Source of the DNA: Saprospiraceae bacterium | Lineage (GTDB): Bacteria > Bacteroidota > Bacteroidia > Chitinophagales > Saprospiraceae | Direction: 5' to 3' | DNA length: 54,385 nucleotides | Assembly: GCA_020629845.1 (NCBI GenBank) | Contig: JAHDCQ010000003.1 | Location: 11,298-65,682, forward strand | Shown here: positions 8,937 through 17,676 of the stretch, one piece after another | How positions within the stretch are numbered: the stretch's first letter is position 1 | Layout of the letters: the number at the start of each line of letters is the position of its first letter | The notes under the pieces: generated by a model | What the model saw: the letters and a program-made list of their open reading frames with translations, nothing else | What the model was told of the DNA's origin: nothing | Database searches by the model: none | Translations under genes and position numbers: made by a program

Positions 8937-9029
8937 GATTTCTTTTTTTAGTAGATGTGAGATGCTTCAATTTGACAAACATATTAATGCTTGCATCCCC
9001 TATCTTTTTGGTGATTTCTCTACCAAAAC

Positions 9030-9446
9030 TTAATAAATAATCGGCTCGCCCAGAAATACATTAATTTCAGGCGGAATTTTAACTTTTACTTTTATAATGA
9101 GTGGGTTCTGTATAGGTGCATCTATGCTCGCGTGGAGCTTGTAGGTTGTTTTCAATGTTGTGAATACAGAAGTAGTAACAGGATTGAGCTTGTTTTGGTT
9201 GAGTAGCTCTTGAATTCGTTCGGGTGGAAAGTCTTCGTGTTTGCCTCTCAATTCTAACTCTAAGGACGGACTAATCGCTACACCAAGCGCGAAACTCGTT
9301 ACTTCCAAGCCTGCTTCTCGTAGCGTCGGGATACCCTTTAACCATTCTTCTATCAGTTCATAGCCTTTCTCTTTGGCATTTGTGCCAATATTGCCTACTA
9401 CTTCGGAGGCTTCTTGTAATGTCTTTTTTAGAATGTCTATCATCAA
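9030..9446 (-). CDS. Small conserved-looking protein of unknown function
   Basis: This 138-residue protein has an N-terminal amphipathic helix (ILKKTLQEASEVVGNI) and then a segment reading GIPTLREAGLEVTSFALGVA that resembles a membrane- or partner-binding motif. The C-terminal half has regular beta-strand alternation (LIIKVKVKIPPEINVFLG). No signal peptide is seen. Met1 and Met2 are adjacent, so the start could be 3 nt shorter. It precedes the helical membrane-anchored gene at 8382-8936 in the same direction. I do not recognise the family. Confidence 0.6.
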   Translation of the reverse strand: MMIDILKKTLQEASEVVGNIGTNAKEKGYELIEEWLKGIPTLREAGLEVTSFALGVAISPSLELELRGKHEDFPPERIQELLNQNKLNPVTTSVFTTLKTTYKLHASIDAPIQNPLIIKVKVKIPPEINVFLGEPIIY

Positions 9447-9503
9447 TTATTTAGATGAAAATAGGTAGGATAGGTCACAACTTTGCTTGGGAAGAGAAAG
9501 TAG

Positions 9504-9590
9504 CAGAGGGGAAGGGATTCGAACCCTCGATACCCTCTCGGGTAAACACGCTTTCCAGGCGTGCGCCTTAAACCGCTCGGCCACCCCTCT
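9504..9590 (-). tRNA. tRNA-Ser (anticodon GGA)
   Basis: Read on the minus strand, the acceptor stem AGAGGGG (9590-9584) pairs with CCCCTCT (9511-9505), followed by discriminator G (9504). The D-arm is GCCGAGCGG...GGC. The anticodon loop CTGGAAA carries GGA between the stem halves CACGC and GCGTG. A long variable arm (TTTACCCGAGAGGGTA) marks a class II tRNA, and the T-arm contains GGTTCGAATCC. CCA is not encoded. Total length is 87 nt. Confidence 0.97.
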
Positions 9591-9671
9591 GTAAATTTGA
9601 TTTTCTTTAAGTTCATACAGCTTTGGGAGTGCAAAAGTTGCAAAAAGGAACGAGATAGCAAAATGAATTGC

Positions 9672-11753
9672 CTAAAATCGGTAACGTAATTGCATCCAGA
9701 CGCTCGAACGCAGCGGGCCTTCGGTTTGTGTGAGGCTACTTCCTACTATAGTTCGGTCGCGCCAGTGGCTTTGTTCATAGCGGGCTTCTATCATTAAATT
9801 TCGGATGCCTTTGTAGCGTGCATTCAGGTAGAAGCGCGAGCCTTTGCCATAATAGGCAGGCACAGAAAAGGTATTCAGCAAGGCATTTTCAAAATAATAG
9901 AAGCGAATCGCATAGCCATCCGTATCAAAAATAGCATAACGCGCATTGAATGACCAGGGAGAGGATAAGGGTTTAAATACTACATCTTGCAGCAATACTG
10001 TCCCTTGCAGTTGCGTACCACTCGACTCGAAACTGGCATAGCCAATATCAAAACTACTACGAAGTTCCAAAATTGGAGTAACTTTCTTACTTAAGCGAAA
10101 CCGCGCCTGAAAAAGTTCTCGTGTCGATAAAAAATCAGTACGCGTAGTATTCATCGAAGCATTTACTTCTTTAGCTTCAAAGCGCAATTGGATATAAGCT
10201 TCAAAGTCACGCTTTTTGAAATAGCGCAATTTACTTCGCCAATCATAGCCACGTGAAGGCGCATCTGCCTGCGAACGCAGCCACGGATGCTCATAGAAAT
10301 CAATATAGCTGCTCCATTCCCAACGCTGTGCAGGACGCAATACTAAGCCTAAATATAAACCACTTTCATTGCGTACACCCGTTGTTTCACCAAAAGCATT
10401 GGCATTCAGCGCGACATATTCGGGTGAATAATTACGGTATACTAATGCTAAATCTGCCTTCCTATCCAGCCCTACCAACATGCCATTAAGGGTAGCCATT
10501 CCGCCACTTTTTGAGATAGCCGTTTCTCCAAAGAAATTAAAATTTCGCAAATTCGCATTGTAGTCTATACTCGCATTGAAGTTATTTTGACCATTGAAAT
10601 AGAAAATATTATAAGGCAATATGCGACGCATTAGGGGAGTGTTGAAACTATCATATGTACCATTGAGTCCTACACGCCAACGATTGCCTGTATACGTAAT
10701 ATTCGCCCCAGTAGTGAGCTGCCGAATCGCGTTTTTATCCTGTATTTCATTTTGGTTTCGGTGGAAGCCAGAATTTAAGATAGACGTAAAACCTAAAATT
10801 TGGTCATCTGTTCCTGTAGTCAGATCTTCTAGTAGAAGTGCATTCCCATCTTTCCCTCGATAGGAGGTAAAAGCAGTCATTTCTATTTGTTCAGAAAGTG
10901 CTACAGTTGCTGCTGCACCGCGCAAAAAACCAACTTCATTCACCGAGCGATAAGGGCGCAATTTTCGACTGCTCTTCTTTACATTCATCACTAAACCCGT
11001 TTTGCCATAACCAAAGCCTGTATGCGCGATGAGTCCTTGTCCTAAGGTTAGGGAGTAATCACCTAGTGCAATGGCTTTAATATTTTGCCGATAATCTTTA
11101 AGGAAAAAATGTGCCGAATAAAAATCGAAACCTGCCTGATTGGGTTTTTTAAAGAAGGCTTCGCCAGCATCTTTTTCGGCCGTAATGCCGTAGCTTAGGG
11201 TATTTTCGTAACTATGTTGGTAGCGTAGATAAATTTTATTTCTATCGCCCTGGAAGCGGCTATCCTCATTCACATCATCCGTGAAAGCACGTGCCTCTTG
11301 AAGCACATATTGCCAGCGCAGGTATAAATCATTCTTTCCTGCCTGTAACATATTAGCTATGGAACGCTGATAATCATTTAATTCCCCATCTACACTCATG
11401 TAAGGCAGCAGTACCTGAATCAAATCTTCGCTAAAAGAATCTAGCGATTGTAGCTCTAGCAGAGAAATAAAGTCTCCTGTTTCTTCTCGGTGTCGTAGCA
11501 GGTCAGCAATCTGCACATCGCTGAGTAAAATAAGCTCTTGTAGCTCTGCTTCGGTGGCTTTATTTATATTTAAAGGCGATGTTTGATAATAACTTAGGGT
11601 TTCAAAGATGGTGTTGAAGTCAAAATCACCCTCACTATCAAGGTCTTGTAGCAACGCTTCTATTAGTTCTTGCTGTTCTGCGGGAATTTGTTGCGCAAAC
11701 AAAGATAGGCTTGTGACAAGGCAAAATAGAAATAGAATGATTTTGTTTATCAT
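9672..11753 (-). CDS. Helix-hairpin-helix protein with predicted outer-membrane barrel
   Basis: This 693-residue protein has a signal peptide (LFLFCLVTSLSLFAQQ). It then has tandem helix-hairpin-helix segments of ComEA type at about 55-120 (PLNINKATEAELQELILLS, then DFISLLELQSLDSFSEDLI). The remaining ~550 residues consist of amphipathic beta-strands rich in Tyr, Arg and Phe, ending in SSVWMQLRYRF with a terminal aromatic, as in outer-membrane barrels. Such HhH-plus-barrel proteins are widespread in Bacteroidota. The HhH part would be periplasmic, so DNA binding or a role in DNA uptake is possible but not shown. Confidence 0.75.
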   Translation of the reverse strand: MINKIILFLFCLVTSLSLFAQQIPAEQQELIEALLQDLDSEGDFDFNTIFETLSYYQTSPLNINKATEAELQELILLSDVQIADLLRHREETGDFISLLELQSLDSFSEDLIQVLLPYMSVDGELNDYQRSIANMLQAGKNDLYLRWQYVLQEARAFTDDVNEDSRFQGDRNKIYLRYQHSYENTLSYGITAEKDAGEAFFKKPNQAGFDFYSAHFFLKDYRQNIKAIALGDYSLTLGQGLIAHTGFGYGKTGLVMNVKKSSRKLRPYRSVNEVGFLRGAAATVALSEQIEMTAFTSYRGKDGNALLLEDLTTGTDDQILGFTSILNSGFHRNQNEIQDKNAIRQLTTGANITYTGNRWRVGLNGTYDSFNTPLMRRILPYNIFYFNGQNNFNASIDYNANLRNFNFFGETAISKSGGMATLNGMLVGLDRKADLALVYRNYSPEYVALNANAFGETTGVRNESGLYLGLVLRPAQRWEWSSYIDFYEHPWLRSQADAPSRGYDWRSKLRYFKKRDFEAYIQLRFEAKEVNASMNTTRTDFLSTRELFQARFRLSKKVTPILELRSSFDIGYASFESSGTQLQGTVLLQDVVFKPLSSPWSFNARYAIFDTDGYAIRFYYFENALLNTFSVPAYYGKGSRFYLNARYKGIRNLMIEARYEQSHWRDRTIVGSSLTQTEGPLRSSVWMQLRYRF

Positions 11754-12266
11754 AGTTGCAATATGATTTGCACTTATAAGTACTCGAGTTTAAATTGAAG
11801 CTGCAAGTTCAATTTTTTTTTCAATTTTTTTCAAAAAAATCTCTTTAAAGGCACACCTAATATTTAGATAACATAAAGTTAATGTAGCTTAATTTTCACC
11901 TCCCTTATTTCTTATCAGCAAATTTTATTTTGTTTTGAAAAACAGTCTTCCTTAAGAGTCCATTGCGTCAGATTGATATATTTTGTATTTGTGAAAAATG
12001 TACTAATTTTGTTTTCGTCGAAACAAGACAATACCAAATATAAACTAGGTTTTTATAACAAGCTATCTATTCTGTTACCAAATTAATAATGGCTAGAACA
12101 CATTTATACCTAACGAAATGTGTGCCCACTTCTAGGCATTAAAGATCACCACTCTATAGTTAAAAATCATCATTAATTTTTAAAGACGCTGCATGGTGTC
12201 GACTAGGCTAAATGTATCATTTCAGCCTTAGTATTGCTATGCAAAATCAAAAAAATTTATTGCGAT
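11754..12266 (+). other. 513-bp intergenic region with promoter and structured leader of the ammonium channel gene
   Basis: The part next to the minus-strand HhH gene is AT-rich with runs of T and A and shows no frame. From about 12018 on, the sequence would be a ~250-nt leader of amtB. It contains a hairpin with an 8-bp perfect stem (12098-12105 with 12116-12123) and an imperfect hairpin close to the start codon (about 12203-12231, AGGCTAAATG against CATTTCAGCCTT). No riboswitch class is recognised. Confidence 0.5.
11982..12011 (+). promoter_or_regulatory. Bacteroidota-type promoter for amtB
   Basis: TTTG at 11982-11985, an 18-nt spacer, then TAATTTTG at 12004-12011 fits the Bacteroidota consensus TTTG-N(17-23)-TAnnTTTG. 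Transcription would start near 12018, giving a leader of about 250 nt before the chosen ATG. Confidence 0.6.
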
Positions 12267-13523
12267 ATGAATGAGGCACTTACACAAGAACAAATCCAAG
12301 CCTTAGTCGAAACGGCAAACAATGGATTATTCACAGCAAACAATACGTGGATGCTCGTTGCCACTGTATTAGTATTTATTATGCACTTAGGTTTTGCCAC
12401 TTTAGAGGCAGGCTTCGTACAAAAGAAAAACGTAGTTAATATTCTATTCAAAAATGCCATGATTATCTCCGTTGGAATTTTGAGCTATTTCCTATGCGGA
12501 TTTAACTTGATGTACCCAGGCGAAGAGTTTGCAGGCGGATTCTTTGGTTTTGCAGGTTTTGGTGTATCTCCATCTCCTGATTATACACCAATTGCCTACA
12601 CAGATGGCGCATACACCTATTGGACAGACTTTATCTTCCAAGCGATGTTTGCAGCAACAGCCGCTACTATTGTATCAGGGGCAGTTGCAGAACGGATCAA
12701 ATTAGAATCCTTCCTATTGTTTTCTATCTTTTTAGTAACTATTAGCTACCCTATCACAGGCATGTGGCAATGGGGCGGCGGCTGGTTAGCAGAGTTGGGC
12801 TTCCACGATTTCGCAGGTTCTACCCTCGTACATGCTGTAGGAGGAGCTGCGGCTCTAGTAATGGCGGTTTTACTTGGTCCTAGAGCTGGTAAATACACAA
12901 AGGATGGAGGCATCAATGCGATTCCTGGTCAAAGTATGCCTTTAGCGGCTATCGGTGTATTCCTACTGTGGTTTGGATGGTTTGGTTTCAACGGTGGTTC
13001 TGTATTATCAGGCGATCCAGAGGGTACTTCCCTAGTATTTGTAACTACTGCTTTAGCAGCATCAGCAGGTGCGATAGGCGCATTCCTTACTTCTTATATT
13101 ATGCTAAAGAACTATGACCTTTCCATGGTATTGAATGGCATACTTGGAGGCCTTGTAGGCATTACAGCAGGTGCAGATGTTATTGCTCCTAATCTAGCTA
13201 TTTTAGTTGGTTTTGTAGCGGGTGTTATTATTCCGATTTCTATAGTATTTTTTGATAGAATGAAAGTAGATGACCCTGTTGGTGCGACTTCTGTACACTT
13301 GGTTTGTGGTATCTGGGGAACATTAGCCGTTGGCTTATTTGGTGGCAAAAGTTTTGTTGCACAACTTATAGGCACGTTCTCTGTTATCGCCTTTACTTTA
13401 GTATTTTCCTTTATAGTAGGATATGCCATTAAAGCAATCATTGGATTACGCGTAAGCGCGGAAGAAGAAGCAAAAGGATTGGATATTGGTGAACACGCTA
13501 TGATAGCTTATAATAGAGCATAG
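12267..13523 (+). CDS. amtB: Ammonium channel/transporter
   Basis: This 418-residue Amt/Mep/Rh-family channel moves ammonium or ammonia across the inner membrane. About eleven hydrophobic segments are visible. The two pore histidines are in GSTLVHAVGGAAALV and GATSVHLVCGIWGTL, and AVAERIKLESFLLFS is the usual loop. I chose ATG 12267 (MNEALTQEQIQALV), because an upstream ATG at 12234 would add 11 residues not expected of the mature family. No GlnK/PII gene is adjacent. It lies upstream of a porin and a glutamine synthetase in the same direction, forming a nitrogen-assimilation block. Confidence 0.95.
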   Translation: MNEALTQEQIQALVETANNGLFTANNTWMLVATVLVFIMHLGFATLEAGFVQKKNVVNILFKNAMIISVGILSYFLCGFNLMYPGEEFAGGFFGFAGFGVSPSPDYTPIAYTDGAYTYWTDFIFQAMFAATAATIVSGAVAERIKLESFLLFSIFLVTISYPITGMWQWGGGWLAELGFHDFAGSTLVHAVGGAAALVMAVLLGPRAGKYTKDGGINAIPGQSMPLAAIGVFLLWFGWFGFNGGSVLSGDPEGTSLVFVTTALAASAGAIGAFLTSYIMLKNYDLSMVLNGILGGLVGITAGADVIAPNLAILVGFVAGVIIPISIVFFDRMKVDDPVGATSVHLVCGIWGTLAVGLFGGKSFVAQLIGTFSVIAFTLVFSFIVGYAIKAIIGLRVSAEEEAKGLDIGEHAMIAYNRA

Positions 13524-13548
13524 TCAAGAATTAAGTACCTAGCACCAG

Positions 13549-13724
13549 CTCGAAATTTTGGATTTTCATGTATTAATCCATATTTCGAGTATGTGCTTCG
13601 TTATTGGCATGATAGATTAATATTGTTTGAAAAAGCAATATTACTATCATGCTTTTAACTAAATGCAAATTAGCCCTAACTAAATCAAAAAAATGCTCAG
13701 TCGTAGCGGCAACTACTCCTGAGC
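13549..13724 (+). other. Three successive hairpins in the 364-bp amtB-porin spacer
   Basis: H1 (13549-13589) pairs CTCGAAAT...GGATT with AATCC...ATTTCGAG. H2 (13607-13652) pairs GCATGATAG...AATATTG with CAATATTACTATCATGC with a 2-nt bulge, and is followed by TTTT, so it could terminate amtB mRNA. H3 (13695-13724) pairs GCTCAG with CTGAGC and has an inner GTAG/CTAC pair. No gene is supported in 13524-13887. Confidence 0.6.
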
Positions 13725-13887
13725 TTTGAATTAATGAAAACTGATGTCTCCATTTCATCTAGGCTGCAAGATAAGTAATTTAACTGATTCTAGCAGAACA
13801 TCGGTTTTCAGAACACCTTAGTTTTATTCTAAATTCATTTTTAGATAAAGGCTAAGTATTCCTACACATCATAAAAAAGTATGAATT

Positions 13888-14919
13888 ATGAAAACGATGT
13901 TCAATACACTTAGTTTTCTATTAGTTAGCTGCACACTTATCTTTGCACAAGAAGGAAATAAATTACCTTTTGAAATATCGGGTTTTGTAGATGGCTACTA
14001 TCAATATAATTTTAATGAACAAGGGTTTGCAACCAGTTTCACAGATGCTCATAACTCCTTTACTTTAGGTATGGCAAATGTGGTATTGAGTAAAGAAGGA
14101 AAAGTAGGCTTTGTAGCAGATTTGGCAGTTGGTCCAAGAGCATTGGCAGCGAATGGTGCGTTTGAAGACCCAACCCTATCAGTAATAAAGCAATTGTATG
14201 TCACCTATTCTCCTTCTGATGCGGTCACATTCACTTTCGGAAACTTTAGCACTTTTGTTGGTTATGAATTGATTGATTCACCAGGCAATGTAAATTATAG
14301 TACATCTTATCTCTTTTCTAATGGGCCATTTTATCATACAGGTCTGAAAGCAGACTTTGCATTAGGCGAAAATTTTGGAGCGATGCTAGGAGTTTTCAAC
14401 GATACGGATGCTAAGTTTGATGAAGTAGGAGGCAAGCATTTCGGCGCACAATTATCAGCAGAAGTAGGTGGCTTGAGCGCGTATTTAAATTTCATTACAG
14501 GTGTAGAAGAAAAAATTGATGAGGAAAATCTAAATGAGTATGAGATAGACCTAACTGCCACTTATGAGTTTTCGGATAAATTCATGCTAGGATTAAATGC
14601 AGCAAACTATGCAACGGGCTTGGATGGAGAGAACATGGGGGGCTTTGCAGGAGCCGCACTTTATGCGACGATTGGCTTGAGTGAAACCGCTGCCATAGGT
14701 CTACGAGCAGAACAATTCGTGCCTACAGATGGAGATAAAGCAACAGATGACATCGGTGTAACAGCTTTAACAGCTTCAGGAAATATAAGTGTGGGAAATT
14801 TGATGTTTATTCCCGAATTTCGCGTGGATTTAGCGAGTGATGATCTATTTCTGGATGCAGAAGGTACAGCAAAAGACATGCAGGCGGGTTTTATCCTTGC
14901 AGCAGTCTATTCATTTTAG
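13888..14919 (+). CDS. OmpL-like outer-membrane beta-barrel porin
   Basis: This 343-residue protein has a cleavable signal peptide (LSFLLVSCTLIFAQ). The mature start ISGFVDGYYQYNFNEQ is characteristic of the OmpL-like beta-barrel porin-2 family. The rest alternates hydrophobic and polar residues in about 16 strands (LYVTYSPSDAVTFTFGNF, AALYATIGLSETAAIGLRAEQF) and ends in aromatic Phe (ILAAVYSF). Its position between the ammonium channel and glutamine synthetase suggests passage of nitrogen compounds through the outer membrane (inference). Confidence 0.8.
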   Translation: MKTMFNTLSFLLVSCTLIFAQEGNKLPFEISGFVDGYYQYNFNEQGFATSFTDAHNSFTLGMANVVLSKEGKVGFVADLAVGPRALAANGAFEDPTLSVIKQLYVTYSPSDAVTFTFGNFSTFVGYELIDSPGNVNYSTSYLFSNGPFYHTGLKADFALGENFGAMLGVFNDTDAKFDEVGGKHFGAQLSAEVGGLSAYLNFITGVEEKIDEENLNEYEIDLTATYEFSDKFMLGLNAANYATGLDGENMGGFAGAALYATIGLSETAAIGLRAEQFVPTDGDKATDDIGVTALTASGNISVGNLMFIPEFRVDLASDDLFLDAEGTAKDMQAGFILAAVYSF

Positions 14920-15018
14920 AAAAAAATCAAAGCGTAGATAACTATACCGTTTGGGCTTAGTTTATATAGACGCGAGCGAAGCACATAATTTTTAATTTTT
15001 TAAAATCACATTGTCAAA

Positions 15019-16020
15019 ATGGCAAAGGCAAAATTAGAATACATTTGGTTGGATGGTTACAACCCAACGCAAGAGCTTAGAAGTAAAACGAAAGTATTGA
15101 AAGACTTTAGCGGCAAAGTAGAAGATTGTCCAATTTGGTCATTCGATGGTTCTTCGACCAAGCAAGCAGAGGGTAATTCATCTGACTGTTTGCTAAAACC
15201 AGTAGCTATCTACCCTGACCCTGAACGCAAGGATGGCTATTTGGTCATGTGTGAGGTACTTTCTCCAGATGGCACACCACACCCATCGAATGCACGTGCA
15301 AAAATTAATGATGACGATAATGACTTCTGGTTTGGATTTGAGCAAGAGTACTTCTTGATGGATAACAAAACGGATCTTCCGCTTGGTTTCCCACGCGGCG
15401 GTTTCCCTGGTCCACAAGGCCAGTATTACTGTTCCGTAGGTGGTCGTTACACTTGGGGAAGAGCATTCGTAGAGCGTCATTTGGATGTATGCCTAGAAGC
15501 AGGTCTAAATGTAGAAGGTATCAACCAAGAGGTAGCACCTGGACAGTGGGAATTCCAAGTATTTTCAAAAGGTGCAAAGGATGCAGGCGACCAGCTTTGG
15601 GTAGCTCGCTACTTACTGAATCGTATCACCGAAGATTACGGCTACTACATCGAGCTACACCCTAAGCCAATTAAGGGTGATTGGAACGGTAGTGGTATGC
15701 ACGCGAATTTCTCTAATTCTGCTTTACGTACGGCAGGCAAAAAGGAAGTATTCCATGAAATTTGCCAAAAGTTTGAGAAAACAATTGAGCGTTGTATTTC
15801 TGTTTACGGAGCGTACAATAGAGAACGTTTGACAGGTCTGCACGAAACGCAGTCTATTGATAAATTCTCTTATGGCGTATCCGATAGAGGTGCTTCTATT
15901 CGTATTCCGATTGCAACAGTAGAGAATGGCTGGAATGGCTGGTTGGAAGACCGTCGCCCAGCTTCTAATGCAAATCCTTACGAGGTAGCAGCAGCTATTA
16001 TTGATACGGTTAAAGCTTAG
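15019..16020 (+). CDS. glnA: Glutamine synthetase, class II (short, eukaryote-like)
   Basis: It makes glutamine from glutamate, ammonium and ATP. At 333 residues it is far shorter than GSI (~450-470) or GSIII (~700) and matches GSII (~340-370). The beta-grasp signature WSFDGSSTKQAEGNSSD is at about 41-57. Metal and substrate motifs EQEYFLM, EGINQEVAPGQWEFQ and the ATP-site motif KPIKGDWNGSGMHANFS are intact, as is the C-terminal DRGASIRIP. GSII lacks the adenylylated tyrosine loop of GSI, so control is probably transcriptional or by feedback. It is third in the amtB-porin-glnA block and is followed by a strong terminator. Confidence 0.95.
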   Translation: MAKAKLEYIWLDGYNPTQELRSKTKVLKDFSGKVEDCPIWSFDGSSTKQAEGNSSDCLLKPVAIYPDPERKDGYLVMCEVLSPDGTPHPSNARAKINDDDNDFWFGFEQEYFLMDNKTDLPLGFPRGGFPGPQGQYYCSVGGRYTWGRAFVERHLDVCLEAGLNVEGINQEVAPGQWEFQVFSKGAKDAGDQLWVARYLLNRITEDYGYYIELHPKPIKGDWNGSGMHANFSNSALRTAGKKEVFHEICQKFEKTIERCISVYGAYNRERLTGLHETQSIDKFSYGVSDRGASIRIPIATVENGWNGWLEDRRPASNANPYEVAAAIIDTVKA

Positions 16021-16038
16021 AATTAGCAAATACCTTGT

Positions 16039-16073
16039 AATTCAGAGGCTAACTTTGCGTTAGCCTCTGAATT
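16039..16073. terminator. Bidirectional terminator between glnA and the membrane protein gene
   Basis: A perfect 15-bp stem (16039-16053 with 16059-16073, AATTCAGAGGCTAAC) with a 5-nt loop lies between convergent genes. Both genes end within about 20 bp of it. Confidence 0.85.
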
Positions 16074-16077
16074 CATA

Positions 16078-16674
16078 TTATTCCTTCAAAATCTTATCTA
16101 TATCCGCAATAATCGGCTGCACTTCGGTTTCCAACCATTGCTTTGATTTCTTTCTAGTAGTCATGTATATAAAGATGCCATAAAGCACTACGCTTGCATG
16201 AGCCATCCACCAAAATGTAGGAGAAACATCCGCTAAAATATGCGATAGATACATAAAAATACCAACTGTCAGCACAATCATGTAAATCGGCATCAATACT
16301 CGACTCATCCATATGCGGCTTTGTAGTTTTTGCTTTGCTTCCTTCAAAAATGCAAGTGACTGCTGGTCGTGTCCTTCTAGCTTTATTTTTGTTTGCCGAC
16401 TTTGATATATGACAATCATAATTGCCAAGACGACCAATGCCAAACCTATACTCGCTACCCAACTTCCCCAAGTAAAAAAGTAGATAAAGAGTACGGCCAT
16501 TGGAATAACAGGGATAAGTCCCCATTCCATTTGGCGACGGCTTTTGGTGGCTTTTATTTCTAATGCACGAATAGTGTCCATAATGTTATTATTATGTTGT
16601 TGTGATGAAAAGCGTTGCAAAGCTTCATCGGGTTTCATATTTGCCCATTGCTGTTGTAATTCCTCAAACTTCAT
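16078..16674 (-). CDS. Four-helix membrane protein, possible sigma-factor regulator
   Basis: This 198-residue protein has a soluble N-terminus (FEELQQQWANMKPDEALQRF) and then four hydrophobic segments at about 52-70, 73-91, 125-145 and 151-170. The C-terminus is charged. Its start overlaps the ECF sigma factor gene by 11 nt, the usual arrangement for an anti-sigma factor or cognate membrane regulator. It lacks the ZAS zinc-binding motif of classical anti-sigma factors. The regulatory role rests on context only. Confidence 0.6.
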   Translation of the reverse strand: MKFEELQQQWANMKPDEALQRFSSQQHNNNIMDTIRALEIKATKSRRQMEWGLIPVIPMAVLFIYFFTWGSWVASIGLALVVLAIMIVIYQSRQTKIKLEGHDQQSLAFLKEAKQKLQSRIWMSRVLMPIYMIVLTVGIFMYLSHILADVSPTFWWMAHASVVLYGIFIYMTTRKKSKQWLETEVQPIIADIDKILKE

Positions 16675-17173
16675 TGCTCATTAGTGTTTTTAGTTTCGAT
16701 TTGGCGCGGTGTAAGCGCACGCCAATATTACTACTCGTCAAGCCTGTTACTTCCGTAATTTCATCATAGGACAAGCCTTCCAGATGGAGCAAAATCAAAC
16801 TTCTATCCATGCTTGGTAGTTGCCCAATACACCAGCGCAAATGCTGCAATTGTTCGCTCTGCTGTTGCTGTTCCGTATCGCTTATATCAGCTTGAATAAG
16901 CTGTTCTTGTAAAGGCATGACTTGCTCCTGTCGTTTTTGTTGTCTATTCACAAAAGTCAAGCAAGTATTCACCGCAATTCGATAGAGCCAAGTCGTTATT
17001 TTCGCATTCCCTTTAAAATCAGGCAAATACGTCCACACCTTTATCAAGACCTCTTGATAAATATCTTGCACATCCGCCTGATTAGAAAAATAACCATAGC
17101 AAATGCGATACAATTTATCCTTGTGTGCTTCTACGATAGCACTAAATTGTGCTTCCCGTTCGGCTGTATTCAT
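16664..17173 (-). CDS. ECF-type RNA polymerase sigma factor
   Basis: This 169-residue protein has region 2 (KLYRICYGYFSNQADVQDIY, then KITTWLYRIAVNTCL) and region 4 with a helix-turn-helix (LEGLSYDEITEVTGLTSSNI, then GVRLHRAKSKL). I chose the ATG at 17173 because it overlaps the TGA of the upstream gene as ATGA, a sign of coupled translation. A start 36 nt earlier would overlap that gene further. Genes on both sides encode membrane proteins, so a membrane-derived signal is likely. The regulon is unknown. Confidence 0.92.
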   Translation of the reverse strand: MNTAEREAQFSAIVEAHKDKLYRICYGYFSNQADVQDIYQEVLIKVWTYLPDFKGNAKITTWLYRIAVNTCLTFVNRQQKRQEQVMPLQEQLIQADISDTEQQQQSEQLQHLRWCIGQLPSMDRSLILLHLEGLSYDEITEVTGLTSSNIGVRLHRAKSKLKTLMSNEV

Positions 17174-17676
17174 ATTTGCATTTCTAATTCCTGAAGCAAT
17201 GGCTTCCAACTATGCTCTAAATGATATTTTTGAGTATGCCAAAGCTTAAATATCCAAAGAGCCATTAATATAATTGTCACCAAATATATCGCCACTTGAA
17301 GATAGTTATTAAAATCGCTCAAAAGATACGAATAATAGCCAAGTACCCCCATCAAGACCAGCACAAAGCCTATAATCAAAACGAAATGCTGCTTAATTTT
17401 GATTTTTAAACGCCGTTTGATAAAGGTTTCTTCCGACATATATTTATTGAAAGGTCGCATGATAGCAGAAGTATACACATAAGGGAAAATCGTCATGGTC
17501 GCGCCTAATAATAGCCATATACCAATGTGTGCCAATGGATATTGCGTAATCAAGCCTTCGGTTTCATATACCTTTACCATTTCTTGTATCAAGGCTGGAA
17601 ATGTCAGAAAGTGTACGCCTACAGCTAAGTAAAACGCACGCTGATCGTGCTGTATGATTTGCTCTAAAGTATTCAT
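17170..17676 (-). CDS. Four-helix membrane protein upstream of the ECF sigma factor
   Basis: This 168-residue protein starts from ATG 17676 (MNTLEQIIQHDQRAFYL). Four membrane segments are visible: AFYLAVGVHFLTFPALI, HIGIWLLLGATMTIFPYV, VLIIGFVLVLMGVLGYYSYL and VAIYLVTIILMALWIF. A basic loop (FIKRRLKIKIKQH) separates helices 2 and 3. Its stop overlaps the sigma-factor start (ATGA), so the three genes 17676-16078 form one operon. No family recognised. Confidence 0.6.
   Translation of the reverse strand: MNTLEQIIQHDQRAFYLAVGVHFLTFPALIQEMVKVYETEGLITQYPLAHIGIWLLLGATMTIFPYVYTSAIMRPFNKYMSEETFIKRRLKIKIKQHFVLIIGFVLVLMGVLGYYSYLLSDFNNYLQVAIYLVTIILMALWIFKLWHTQKYHLEHSWKPLLQELEMQI

Noticed and set aside
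9443-9661. Frame of 72 codons on the minus strand containing GWPSGLRRTPGKRVYPRG
   Set aside because: It is the well-known spurious translation of a tRNA-Ser gene, which is annotated at 9504-9590.
13573-13758. 61-codon minus-strand frame in the amtB-porin spacer
   Set aside because: It runs through three hairpins, has no recognisable features and no start signal.
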